A DNA stretch of 47,077 nt, taken from contig NZ_SBKQ01000019.1 in assembly GCF_004122145.1 (NCBI RefSeq), forward strand, positions 1 through 47,077, read 5' to 3'. A program made the position numbers and the translations under genes. This DNA comes from Flavobacterium piscinae. GTDB taxonomy: Bacteria; Bacteroidota; Bacteroidia; Flavobacteriales; Flavobacteriaceae. The notes under the pieces are model-generated. The model saw nothing but the letters and a program-made list of their open reading frames with translations, ran no database searches and was not told the DNA's origin. Of the stretch, positions 24,208 to 32,626 are shown one piece after another; the first letter of the stretch is position 1; every line of letters begins with the position of its first letter.

Positions 24208-24275
24208 GGAACACGGATTCAACGGATTGCTATGCAAACGCTAATCTTCACAGATTTTTAAAGCTTCGCTATAAA
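24208..24275. repeat. CGGAT-type dispersed intergenic repeat, copy 2
   Basis: ACACGGATT and AACGGATT followed by GCAAACGCTAAT correspond to the blocks at 7214-7270. It begins directly after the stop of the winged-helix gene and is followed by the heptamer repeat next to yaaA. Confidence 0.6.
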
Positions 24276-24325
24276 AGAATAAAAGCGGATTAATGACTTC
24301 AAATTATCAATTCTAAGCAAATCCC

Positions 24326-24382
24326 AAACCTGAAACTTGTAACTTGAAACCTGAAACTTGAAACCTGAAACTTGAAACAAAC
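24326..24382. repeat. Heptamer tandem repeat abutting the yaaA stop codon
   Basis: About seven degenerate units of GAAACTT / GAAACCT run up to the yaaA stop codon (24383-24385). On the transcribed minus strand this reads TTTCAAG / TTTCAGG. No terminator hairpin is visible. Confidence 0.75.
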
Positions 24383-25144
24383 CTACCTCGTAAACACCAA
24401 CGTATTTCCCTTACTCAAATTCGCATCAAATGCATACCCTTCATAATTAAACCCTTTTAAATCCTCAATCGTTTCAGCATTCGTATCAATGATGTAACGA
24501 ACCATCATGCCTCTTGCCTTCTTAGCAAAAAAACTTATTATTTTTAATTTTCCGTCTTTGTAATCTTTGAATTCGGGGGTGATGACAGGAACTTTCAATG
24601 CTTTCACATCCACGGCATCAAAATATTCATTGCTTGCAAGGTTGATAAAAAGTTCGCCTTTTTGCAATTCGCTGTTTAATTGCTTGGTGATTTTCGCTTT
24701 CCAAAACTCATATAAATTTTTGCTTTTACCGACCGGAAATTTGGTTCCCATTTCCAATCGATACGGCTGCATCAAATCCAAGGGCTTCAAAAAACCATAT
24801 AATCCGGACAAAATGCGGAGTTTATCTTGCAAAACATCTAATTTTTCCGAAGGCAAAGTGTGAATATCCAAACCGATATACACATCACCATTAAACGCGT
24901 AAATCGCTTGACGTGAGTTTTCTGAGGTAAAGTTATCCAAATCACGTTCTTGGTTGCGTTGCCAATTCAAATCGGCCAATTTCTCTGATATATCCATTAA
25001 TTCCATCAACTTTTTAGGTTTTTGCTTTTTTAGTTGACGATTAATCATGTTTGCTTCTTTTAGAAAGCAAGAAATAGTGGATTGATTGGTTGGTATCGGA
25101 CTTTCATAATCCAATGATTTGGCGGGAGATATAACGATTTTCAT
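24383..25144 (-). CDS. yaaA: Peroxide stress protein YaaA (DUF328)
   Basis: This 253-residue protein is a full-length YaaA. It begins MKIVISPAKSLDYESP, the family signature, and contains IYAFNGDVYIGLD, RILSGLYGFLKPLDLMQPYRLEMGTK (in parts), NLASNEYFDAV and the C-terminal FFAKKARGMMVRYII. In E. coli YaaA lowers free intracellular iron and protects against peroxide damage; the fold binds DNA. It stands alone on its strand. TAATTTTG, a match to the -7 consensus, lies at 25163-25170 upstream. Confidence 0.95.
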   Translation of the reverse strand: MKIVISPAKSLDYESPIPTNQSTISCFLKEANMINRQLKKQKPKKLMELMDISEKLADLNWQRNQERDLDNFTSENSRQAIYAFNGDVYIGLDIHTLPSEKLDVLQDKLRILSGLYGFLKPLDLMQPYRLEMGTKFPVGKSKNLYEFWKAKITKQLNSELQKGELFINLASNEYFDAVDVKALKVPVITPEFKDYKDGKLKIISFFAKKARGMMVRYIIDTNAETIEDLKGFNYEGYAFDANLSKGNTLVFTR

Positions 25145-25318
25145 AACTATATTTTATTATTCCAAAATTACAAATTGATTCCCAAAAATCATCTACGTAA
25201 AAATGGAAAGTATTGATTGTTCCATCAACTAAAATTATATCGGCATTTCCTGCACTTGAACGAAAAAAATAGGTGTTGGCAAATCATTTTTCTACATTTG
25301 AGTGTAAATTACTTAACA

Positions 25319-25831
25319 ATGAGAACCTTATCAGTTAAATTACTATTACTTTTTTTGCCGATTTTGGTAGCGGGTCAGACTCATTTTGAAGAAGTTTCAA
25401 AACCCAATTTGCAAAATAATGAATTAAAAGGAAATTCAATTTTGCATAACAGTTCAAAAATTAATGCCGCCAAAAACAGTGGAATGGCTTTTCTTGGGTT
25501 TGAAGTAAAAAACATTGCCCTTGACTATACGGAAGAGATGATTCCAACTTCTATTGAAAAAATAGTGTTAGAAGAAAACCATTGTCTTATTACATTCAGT
25601 GCTCCCAGTAATTGTGGCTATTCTTTTTTAGGAGAAATTGAAATTGTTGATGACACACTAAACCTCATCTATCATGGTTATGGAACAACTTGTTTTGGAA
25701 ACTGCTTGTTTTCTTTTCAATATGAAATTCAGAAGGACATCATGAATGAAAACATCCTTAACCTTCGCTATTTTATGATTAATGGCGACCTTTCCACTAA
25801 AACCGAGTTAAGCAAAAAACTTGTGGATTAA
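25319..25831 (+). CDS. Secreted protein of unknown function
   Basis: This 170-residue protein has a signal peptide (MRTLSVKLLLLFLPILVAGQ). The mature part carries a CGYSF and a CFGNCLF motif, so three or four cysteines may form disulfides, and is otherwise rich in Asn and beta-type sequence. I do not recognise a family. A longer frame starts at 25217, but TACATTTG, a good -7 match, lies at 25293-25300 inside that extension, and the signal peptide begins at 25319. Its last 24 bases overlap the end of the convergent cmk gene. Confidence 0.7.
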   Translation: MRTLSVKLLLLFLPILVAGQTHFEEVSKPNLQNNELKGNSILHNSSKINAAKNSGMAFLGFEVKNIALDYTEEMIPTSIEKIVLEENHCLITFSAPSNCGYSFLGEIEIVDDTLNLIYHGYGTTCFGNCLFSFQYEIQKDIMNENILNLRYFMINGDLSTKTELSKKLVD

Positions 25832-26494
25832 ATCCAAAACCAAATCAAATTGTTCTTTTTTGGTTAAGGTTGAATTATCAATTTCAATCGCATCCTCAGC
25901 TTTTACTAAAGGTGAATCTTCACGATGTGTATCAATATAATCGCGTTCTTGCACGTTTTGCAACACTTCTTCATACGAAACCAATTGCCCTTTTTCTGCC
26001 AATTCATCAAAACGACGTTTCGCTCGCGTGTGAGCACTCGCAGTCATGAACAATTTTAATTCTGCATCCGGAAAAACAACGGTTCCAATATCCCGACCAT
26101 CCATCACGATGCCTTTGTTTTTACCCATGGCTTGTTGCTGCTCGACCAATTTTGCTCTGACTTCGGAAATTTCAGCAATTTTGCTTACCAAACGAGAAAC
26201 GTCGATGGTTCGGATTTCATTTTCAATATTCACATCATTCAGAAACATTTCAGCAAAACCCAACTCAGCATTAAATTCAAAGTGAAGTTTGATTTCCGGT
26301 AACTTTTTAATCAAACCTTCAGCATCAAAAAAATCCTCTGAAATCAAATTATGCTGCATCGCAAAATAAGTCACCGCACGATACATCGCACCCGTATCCA
26401 CGTAAACATAACCCAAATGATTGGCCAATTGTTTGGCTAATGTACTTTTACCGGTAGAAGAGAATCCGTCAATGGCGATGGTAATGTTGTTCAT
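25808..26494 (-). CDS. cmk: (d)CMP kinase
   Basis: This enzyme phosphorylates CMP and dCMP with ATP. It is 228 residues, the normal length. The P-loop is GFSSTGKST at residues 11-19, followed by YVDTGAMYRAVTYFA, the MDGRDIGTVVFPDAELKLFMTAS region (in parts), and RDYIDTHREDSPL in the C-terminal half. It lies downstream of lon and porQ on the same strand, a conserved Bacteroidetes neighbourhood, although 334 bases of repeat-rich DNA separate it from porQ. Confidence 0.97.
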   Translation of the reverse strand: MNNITIAIDGFSSTGKSTLAKQLANHLGYVYVDTGAMYRAVTYFAMQHNLISEDFFDAEGLIKKLPEIKLHFEFNAELGFAEMFLNDVNIENEIRTIDVSRLVSKIAEISEVRAKLVEQQQAMGKNKGIVMDGRDIGTVVFPDAELKLFMTASAHTRAKRRFDELAEKGQLVSYEEVLQNVQERDYIDTHREDSPLVKAEDAIEIDNSTLTKKEQFDLVLDLIHKFFA

Positions 26495-26828
26495 TTTCTG
26501 AAATGCTGAGTCGCTAAGTTTCTGAGTGGCTAAGATACGTTCTTTTCAAAAATCAATGGCAATGACAAGTACAAAAATCAATGGCAATTTCAAAAATCAA
26601 GGTTTCTAAACCTTTTTTAAACTTCTAAACTCCTAACTATTAACTCCTAACTAAAAATTTGGGTGTGCCCCTCCGCAAGCTCCGGGTCGGGCTTTCCGCT
26701 GCAAGTCCTCGTTCGTCGTGCCTCCTCTCTGTGGGCTCTCCGCTGCAATCCCTCACACAATTCAGTGCAAAAAGTAGTACAAAAGAAATAATCTACACAA
26801 AACTGAAAACTGTGACTGTGACTGAAAA
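26495..26828. repeat. Repeat-rich spacer between cmk and porQ
   Basis: No gene is supported. From left to right: CTGAG/CTAAG-type units (about 26505-26535); a perfect 17-bp direct repeat at 26547-26563 and 26572-26588 with a third partial copy near 26590; CTAACT/CTAAAC-type short units at 26601-26654; a strikingly GC-rich block at 26661-26757 holding two 22-bp copies (26689-26710, 26733-26754; 19 of 22 identical); and CTGAAAACT/GTGACT units at 26799-26828 that abut the porQ stop codon. Confidence 0.7.
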
Positions 26829-27848
26829 CTACTGCAAATTAATCATCAAACCAAACAAACTCGTATTTGCCGCCACAGTATACCTGGAATAAGAATAATC
26901 AAAACGTACTTTATTAAAACGAAGACTAAATCCGGCAGAAATGCCGGAAAAATGCCGTTGGTCTACAATTCGCAATTCTTCACTTCTCCTAAAATTATAA
27001 CCTATACGAAGATTAAATGCTCTTCCGGGAAATAATTCGGCTCCCAAAATTAAGTGACGAAGTGCATTATTGAAAAAAGAAACTTTTTCTTCCCGTTGAC
27101 CTCCGTCTAAGTTACCTTCTGCACGAGCAGGATTGGAAAAAGCGATGTTCCATTGTTGTAAATTTTCTAAGGTGATATGCCAACGTATCGGAACATTTTC
27201 AACTTCTTGCGAAATTCCGGCTAAAATTTCCAACGGTAATTTTTCTTGTGTTCCGGCATAGGTTGTAAATTGAGTTCCAATATTTCGGATGACTAATGCA
27301 AAATTGATATCATTTCGTTCATCTATATATAACGCTCCAATGTCTAAGGCTCCACCAAAGGAATTATAACTTTCTAAAGTGGAGGTAATTAATTTAGCAT
27401 TTGCTCCGATGTAAAAATCGGTGAAAGGCAAATTATAAGAATAACCAAAAGACAGAGCTGCTTCACTTCCTGAAAAATCAGCAGTTCGAGTACCGTTTTC
27501 ATCATATCCTTCAAAAGTTCCATAGTTTACATAACTCACGCCGGCATGAAAGGTTTGCACATGACGATCATACGTATAAGCATAAGCTGCAGTACCATAA
27601 GTAATTTCACCATAATAATTTCCGTAATTAACCGACAGATGATTATTCATTTCGTTGTTAATACTGGCGGGATTGAAGATTCCGGCATTCACATCATAAT
27701 CGTAATGGGTAATTACTTTTCCGCCCAAGGCAGCTTGTCTGGGAGAAGTAACTAAGTTCAAAAACTGATACACGGATTGTCCACCAATTTGGCTGTAGCT
27801 CACAGTACAAAAAAGAACAAAGGAAAGACGTAAAAAGTTTTTAAACAT
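26829..27848 (-). CDS. porQ: Type IX secretion system protein PorQ
   Basis: This 339-residue outer-membrane beta-barrel protein belongs to the PorV/PorQ (FadL-like) family. It has a signal peptide ending SYSQ, then YQFLNLVTSPRQAALGGK, the family's N-terminal signature, and NAGIFNPASINN. The rest is alternating beta strands ending in an aromatic strand (VRFDYSYSRY). In P. gingivalis PorQ is an accessory component of the type IX secretion machinery. Its place next to lon and cmk agrees with other Bacteroidetes. It follows the lon terminator. Confidence 0.9.
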   Translation of the reverse strand: MFKNFLRLSFVLFCTVSYSQIGGQSVYQFLNLVTSPRQAALGGKVITHYDYDVNAGIFNPASINNEMNNHLSVNYGNYYGEITYGTAAYAYTYDRHVQTFHAGVSYVNYGTFEGYDENGTRTADFSGSEAALSFGYSYNLPFTDFYIGANAKLITSTLESYNSFGGALDIGALYIDERNDINFALVIRNIGTQFTTYAGTQEKLPLEILAGISQEVENVPIRWHITLENLQQWNIAFSNPARAEGNLDGGQREEKVSFFNNALRHLILGAELFPGRAFNLRIGYNFRRSEELRIVDQRHFSGISAGFSLRFNKVRFDYSYSRYTVAANTSLFGLMINLQ

Positions 27849-27940
27849 TATAAACGGAACTCAGTTAGCTTAATGATAACGGTAATGCGAAGATATTATT
27901 TTTTGCTCAGTAAATTTATCTTAAAAATAAAAATAAGCCA

Positions 27941-27976
27941 ATAAAAAAGTTGGTGCTTTTGACGACACCAACTTTT
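27941..27976 (-). terminator. Terminator of lon
   Basis: An 11-bp stem pairs 27945-27955 with 27966-27976 around a ten-base loop, followed on the minus strand by a T-run. It starts 18 bases after the lon stop. Confidence 0.88.
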
Positions 27977-27993
27977 AAAAACAACTTTTTTAT

Positions 27994-30444
27994 TTAAAGT
28001 GATTTAGCATTTTTAACTTTCTGATTGGTGATGGCGAGTGCAATTACTTCACTCATTTCTCGCACATAATGAAAGGTTAAACCATCCAAATAATCCGCTT
28101 TGATTTCATCAATATCGTGCTTGTTGTCGGCACACAAAATAATTTCTTTGATGTTGGCTCTTTTGGCAGCCAAGATTTTTTCTTTGATTCCGCCCACGGG
28201 AAGTACTTTTCCACGCAAGGTAATTTCACCGGTCATCGCCAAATTCTTTTTCACTCTTTTTTGTGTTAAAACTGACACTAAAGAAGTTAGCATGGCAATT
28301 CCGGCACTTGGTCCGTCTTTTGGTGTGGCTCCTTCCGGAACGTGAATGTGAATATTATAATTCTGAAGAATTTCCTGATTAACACCCAGTAATTCTGCAT
28401 TCGACTTAATATATTCCATGGCAATTGTTGCCGATTCTTTCATTACTGTACCTAAATTTCCAGTTAAGGTAAGTGTCCCTTTTCCTTTGGAAATCAACGA
28501 TTCAATAAACAGAATATCTCCACCAACGCTTGTCCATGCCAAACCGGTAACTACACCGGCCACATCATTTCCTTCTGATTTATCTCTTTCTAAACGAGGA
28601 GCACCTAAGCTTTTGATGATGTCTTCATCAGTTACTTTTATATTATATTCCTCCTCCATGGCAACTGATTTGGCTGCATTTCGGATAACTTGAGCTAATT
28701 TTTGTTCTAAGGCTCTAACACCGGATTCTCTGGTATAACCTTCAATTATTTTTTCTAATTGACGCTTTCCAATGGTTAAATGTTTGGTTGTTAAACCATG
28801 CTCTTTTAACTGTTTTGGAAATAAATGTTGACGAGCAATTTCTACTTTTTCTTCAATGGTATAGCCTGTCATTTTGATGACTTCCATTCGGTCTTTCAAA
28901 GCAGGTTGAATGGTTGTCATGGTGTTGGATGTGGCAATAAACATGACTTTCGACAAATCAAATCCCATTTCAAGGAAATTATCGTAGAATTCTTTGTTTT
29001 GTTCAGGGTCTAATACCTCCAAAAGAGCAGAAGATGGATCTCCGGAATGACTGACAGACAGCTTATCAATTTCATCTAATACAAAAACCGGATTGGAAGT
29101 TCCTGCCTTTTTTAAATTTTGTAAAATTCTACCGGGCATTGCTCCAATGTAAGTTTTTCTGTGTCCGCGAATCTCAGCTTCATCACGCAAACCGCCTAAT
29201 GACATGCGAACATATTCTCTACCTAACGCTTTAGCAATAGATTTTCCAATGGATGTTTTTCCAACTCCAGGAGGACCGGTTAAACAAATGATTGGCGATT
29301 TCATGTCATTTCGCAATTTCAGAACTGCTAAATGCTCGATGATTCGCTTTTTAACATCCTCCAAACCAAAATGATCTTTATCCAGAATTTTTTGAGCTCT
29401 TTTTAAATCGAAATTATCTTTGGAAAAATTGTTCCATGGTAATTCAAGAAAAAGTTCTAAATAGTTGCGAAGTATACCAAAATCAGGCGATTGCGGATTA
29501 GTTCGTTGTAGCTTTGATATTTCTTTTTCAAAGTGTTTTTCTACTTTTTCGTCCCATTTTTTTCCTTTCGCTTTGGCACGCATTTCATCAATTTCCTGAT
29601 CATAAGAAACACCACCCAATTCTTCCTGAATGGTTTTCATCTGCTGATGTAAAAAATATTCACGCTGCTGTTGGTCTAAATCCACTCGAACTTTTGATTG
29701 AATATCATTCTTCAATTCCAACTTTTGCAATTCCGTATTCATGTACCGCAAAGTTGAAAGTGCTCTTTCTTTCAAAATATTCATCGATAGTAAATCTTGT
29801 TTCTCTTTCACATCTAAATTCATGTTCGAGGAAACAAAGTTGATTAAAAACGATTGGCTTTCAATGTTTTTAATGGCGAAAGTAGCTTCCGTTGGAATGT
29901 TTGGACTTTCCTTTATAATTTTAATTGCAATTTCTTTAATGGAATCTATAATCGCACCAAATTCTGTATCGGTTACACTTGGTCTTTTTTCAGGAACTTC
30001 TTTAATCAACGCATTGATGTAGGGCTCTTCCGAAATGACTTTACTAATCTGAAAACGTTTTTTACCTTGTAGAATAACCGTAACATTTCCATCGGGCATT
30101 TTAAGTACCCTAAGAATTTGAGCAACTGTTCCGATTTGATGGATATCATCACGGGTTGGATCTTCAATATCTTCGTCTTTTTGTGCGACTACACCAATCA
30201 CTTTTCCTGCCGCATTGGCATCGTTAATCAATTTAATTGATTTATCTCTTCCCGCTGTAATAGGAATTACAACACCGGGAAACAAGACAGTGTTTCGAAG
30301 AGGTAATATAGCTAGTGAATTAGGCAATTGTTCATTGGCCATTTCTTCTTCATCCTCCGGTGTAAGTAGCGGAATTAAATCGGCTTCTGTATCGAAATCA
30401 TGAAGTGACATTTTGTCAAGCGTTATGATATTGTGGTTTGACAT
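27994..30444 (-). CDS. lon: ATP-dependent protease La (Lon)
   Basis: Lon degrades damaged and regulatory proteins in the cytoplasm. At 816 residues it has all three parts: an N-terminal substrate-binding domain (NSLAILPLRNTVLFPGVVIPI), the AAA+ domain with Walker A GPPGVGKTS and Walker B VFVLDEIDKL, and the C-terminal serine protease domain with the catalytic Ser in PKDGPSAGIAM and the Lys in GGIKEKILAAKR. A -7 motif TATATTTG lies upstream at 30494-30501 on the minus strand. It ends at its own terminator. Confidence 0.98.
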   Translation of the reverse strand: MSNHNIITLDKMSLHDFDTEADLIPLLTPEDEEEMANEQLPNSLAILPLRNTVLFPGVVIPITAGRDKSIKLINDANAAGKVIGVVAQKDEDIEDPTRDDIHQIGTVAQILRVLKMPDGNVTVILQGKKRFQISKVISEEPYINALIKEVPEKRPSVTDTEFGAIIDSIKEIAIKIIKESPNIPTEATFAIKNIESQSFLINFVSSNMNLDVKEKQDLLSMNILKERALSTLRYMNTELQKLELKNDIQSKVRVDLDQQQREYFLHQQMKTIQEELGGVSYDQEIDEMRAKAKGKKWDEKVEKHFEKEISKLQRTNPQSPDFGILRNYLELFLELPWNNFSKDNFDLKRAQKILDKDHFGLEDVKKRIIEHLAVLKLRNDMKSPIICLTGPPGVGKTSIGKSIAKALGREYVRMSLGGLRDEAEIRGHRKTYIGAMPGRILQNLKKAGTSNPVFVLDEIDKLSVSHSGDPSSALLEVLDPEQNKEFYDNFLEMGFDLSKVMFIATSNTMTTIQPALKDRMEVIKMTGYTIEEKVEIARQHLFPKQLKEHGLTTKHLTIGKRQLEKIIEGYTRESGVRALEQKLAQVIRNAAKSVAMEEEYNIKVTDEDIIKSLGAPRLERDKSEGNDVAGVVTGLAWTSVGGDILFIESLISKGKGTLTLTGNLGTVMKESATIAMEYIKSNAELLGVNQEILQNYNIHIHVPEGATPKDGPSAGIAMLTSLVSVLTQKRVKKNLAMTGEITLRGKVLPVGGIKEKILAAKRANIKEIILCADNKHDIDEIKADYLDGLTFHYVREMSEVIALAITNQKVKNAKSL

Positions 30445-30587
30445 ATAGTAAATAGGGTCAATTTGTCATTAATAATTTTCTAATAAAAGATATCAAATAT
30501 AATTCATCTTATTGATAATGAGTTATAAAAACTTACAAAAACGATGAAATGCATTTTCTTTAGTATAAATAGTCAAAATACATGCCA

Positions 30588-30622
30588 TAAAAAAACCGTT
30601 TAATAAAAATTAAACGGTTTTT
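30588..30622 (-). terminator. Terminator of the Gly/Asn-linker lipoprotein gene
   Basis: A 14-bp stem (30591-30604 with 30609-30622) has A/T runs on both sides, so it could work in both directions. It lies 20 bases after the lipoprotein stop on the minus strand. Confidence 0.85.
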
Positions 30623-30642
30623 TACTATTTATTGTTAACAGA

Positions 30643-31389
30643 TTAGTTTATCGTATAGGATACCAATTCACTGGTTGTATTTGTGCCTTGTATTATATTT
30701 TGATATTTAATTACACCAACATCTTTAGCAAACCAATAGTAATTTGTATTCACCTGACCTTGGGTATTTTGAATTACTTCAACTTTGATGACATTTTCAA
30801 ATGTTGTTGATCCAACTTCAAGATTAGCATCTCTTTCAAGTACTTTACCGGTTATATTTACTTCGGTTGTAATTGGCGGAACACCGGTTATAGTCGTTGT
30901 TTGTGTTAAACTTTGTGTCCAAGTTTCATTAACTTCTAAAAAATCTTTTAACACAATAATTTCAAGGGGAGAAACACTTATTGAGGGATTTCCTCCAACA
31001 GATGGAATATTGATTGCTGCTAAATAATAATAAACTCCATTTTCTTTTCTCGTAGCAATAATTCCTTCAAATTGATCTCCGGCAGTTGAAATGCCAAATA
31101 AATTATCATACGTGTAATAGGCTTTTCCATTATATTGTTCTGTTCCAATAATTTTCATTGGTGCTTGATTAACTCCTGATTGAGAAAAAACCCACTGATT
31201 ATTTACTGTCATAGGCCAATAATCGCCTGTAGAAACACCACCGCCGTTGTTACCTCCACCGCCGTTATTTCCACCTCCATTGCTCGGAATCTGAATAGCG
31301 GGGTCAACCGGTTCAAATTCATCAGAACAAGATGAGTTGAATGCAATAAAAACTAAGAAAAGATAAACAAGAAACGATTGCTTTTTCAT
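30643..31389 (-). CDS. Lipoprotein of unknown function with Gly/Asn linker
   Basis: This 248-residue protein has a lipoprotein signal (FNSSCSDEFEP), with acidic residues soon after the cysteine as in surface-exposed Bacteroidetes lipoproteins. A flexible linker GGGNNGGGGNNGGG spans about residues 39-52. The globular part starts DYWPMTVNNQWVFSQSG, a start seen in many flavobacterial lipoproteins, and continues as beta strands with a conserved-looking WTQSLTQTTTITG. No enzyme motif is seen. It is monocistronic, with a terminator behind it. The linker suggests that it presents a domain away from the membrane. Confidence 0.72.
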   Translation of the reverse strand: MKKQSFLVYLFLVFIAFNSSCSDEFEPVDPAIQIPSNGGGNNGGGGNNGGGVSTGDYWPMTVNNQWVFSQSGVNQAPMKIIGTEQYNGKAYYTYDNLFGISTAGDQFEGIIATRKENGVYYYLAAINIPSVGGNPSISVSPLEIIVLKDFLEVNETWTQSLTQTTTITGVPPITTEVNITGKVLERDANLEVGSTTFENVIKVEVIQNTQGQVNTNYYWFAKDVGVIKYQNIIQGTNTTSELVSYTIN

Positions 31390-31468
31390 AAGATTGTAAA
31401 ATTAATTTTCAAATATAAAAATTGTTTAGTAGGAATAGATAGGTTTTAATAAATTATTTTTACAAAAC

Positions 31469-31500
31469 TGTAACATTTCAAAAATCTTTCTGTCATTATA
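31469..31500 (+). promoter_or_regulatory. Candidate autoregulated ECF promoter
   Basis: TGTAACA (31469-31475) and TGTC (31491-31494) are 16 bases apart after TGTAAC. This resembles the AAC...GTC architecture of ECF-sigma promoters and lies directly upstream of the ECF sigma gene. Confidence 0.5.
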
Positions 31501-31519
31501 TCAAATCAAAGTCAACCGA

Positions 31520-32068
31520 TTGAGTTTAGCTAACGAAAATATTGAGCAACTGATTTCGCTCTGTAAGCAAAATAATCAAAAAGCACAAGTAGAAGTGTAT
31601 AATCGCTATTGCAAAGCGATGTATAACGTGGCTCTTCGCATTGTGAAAGATGAACATTTTGCCGAAGATGTGATGCAAGAAGCTTTTTTGAAAGCGTTTC
31701 ATAAACTCGAAACATTCAAAGGTGAAGTGGCTTTTGGAGCTTGGCTAAAACGAATTGTGATTAATTACAGTATTGATTTTTATAAAAAAAACAGCTTTTT
31801 TAATCACGACGACTATGAAGCAAAAGCATACAAAATTGAAGACAAACCGGAGGAGGATGTAATTGACTACACAAATATGAAAGTTCAGGAAATTATGAAC
31901 GCCATGCACAAATTAAAAGAAAGTTATCGCATGATATTAACGTTGGTCTTAATTGAAGGCTATGATTTAGAAGAAGTTTGTGAAATTATAAACATCAGTT
32001 ATGCCAACTGCCGGACGACTTTGAGTAGAGCAAAAGAAAGTTTACGCATGCAATTAGCTTCAAAATAA
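31520..32068 (+). CDS. ECF-type RNA polymerase sigma factor
   Basis: This 182-residue sigma-70-family factor has region 2 (VEVYNRYCKAMYNVALRIVKDEHFAEDVMQEAFLKAF, in parts, residues 22-60) and region 4 (LKESYRMILTLVLIEGYDLEEVCEII, in parts, then ISYANCRTTLSRAKESL) as the DNA-binding helix-turn-helix. It starts with TTG; the first ATG in frame would remove part of region 2, so TTG is the supported start. It heads an operon with a putative membrane anti-sigma factor (6-base gap) and two exported adhesin-like proteins. An ECF-like promoter upstream suggests autoregulation. Confidence 0.9.
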   Translation: MSLANENIEQLISLCKQNNQKAQVEVYNRYCKAMYNVALRIVKDEHFAEDVMQEAFLKAFHKLETFKGEVAFGAWLKRIVINYSIDFYKKNSFFNHDDYEAKAYKIEDKPEEDVIDYTNMKVQEIMNAMHKLKESYRMILTLVLIEGYDLEEVCEIINISYANCRTTLSRAKESLRMQLASK

Positions 32069-32074
32069 AAGAAC

Positions 32075-32626
32075 ATGAAAGAGAAAAAAGATTCAATTGA
32101 AAGATTATTTAGTCAATTTGAAAATCAGTGGGATACCGAAACACCACGGTTAGGTCATTCCGAACGGTTTTTGAAAAAACTAAACGCAGAACCGGTTCAA
32201 ACCAAAAAGAAAAATTGGATGCCACTATCATTAGCAGCTTCGCTCCTATTGATTGCCGGAATCATCAGTTTTTATCAACTTAAAAATGACAATCCGCCAA
32301 CTAATCAATGGCAGAACGCATCGGCACAGACCAAAGAAACCCACGATTACTTTGCGTCGGTGGTTGAAAAAGAATTAACCGATTTAAAATCAAAACAAAC
32401 CCCGGAAACGGAACAAATTATCAACGATGCTCTCACTCAAATGAACATATTTGAACAAGATTATCAAAAAATCATCAACGAATTACAAAAAAACGGAGAC
32501 ACCAAACAATTGCTTCATGCTATGATTCTGAATTTTCAAACACGAATTTCATTTCTGGAAGAAGTAATTAAAAAAATTGAAATCATTAATCATCAAAAAA
32601 ACATTGAAAATGAAAAATCTATATAA
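32075..32626 (+). CDS. Putative anti-sigma factor, single-pass membrane protein
   Basis: This 183-residue protein has a cytoplasmic N-terminus of about 48 residues (LFSQFENQWDTETPRLGHSERFLKKL), one membrane helix near 49-67 (MPLSLAASLLLIAGIISFY), and a periplasmic helical region rich in Gln, Lys and Glu. The size, topology and place directly behind the ECF gene indicate an anti-sigma factor that holds the sigma factor at the membrane. I see no zinc-binding (ZAS) motif, so the call rests on context. Its last 17 bases overlap the next gene. Confidence 0.7.
   Translation: MKEKKDSIERLFSQFENQWDTETPRLGHSERFLKKLNAEPVQTKKKNWMPLSLAASLLLIAGIISFYQLKNDNPPTNQWQNASAQTKETHDYFASVVEKELTDLKSKQTPETEQIINDALTQMNIFEQDYQKIINELQKNGDTKQLLHAMILNFQTRISFLEEVIKKIEIINHQKNIENEKSI

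Noticed and set aside
24326..24382. GAAACTT repeats considered as a CRISPR array
   Set aside because: The units are 7 bases and contiguous, with no spacers and no cas genes nearby.
26659..26892. 77-codon frame across the GC-rich block
   Set aside because: It covers a duplicated intergenic repeat and then the end of porQ in antisense; no protein-like pattern is seen.
31232..31290. Short GGN/GGT repeats that could suggest a tandem-repeat or CRISPR locus
   Set aside because: They encode the Gly/Asn linker of the lipoprotein; there are no spacers.
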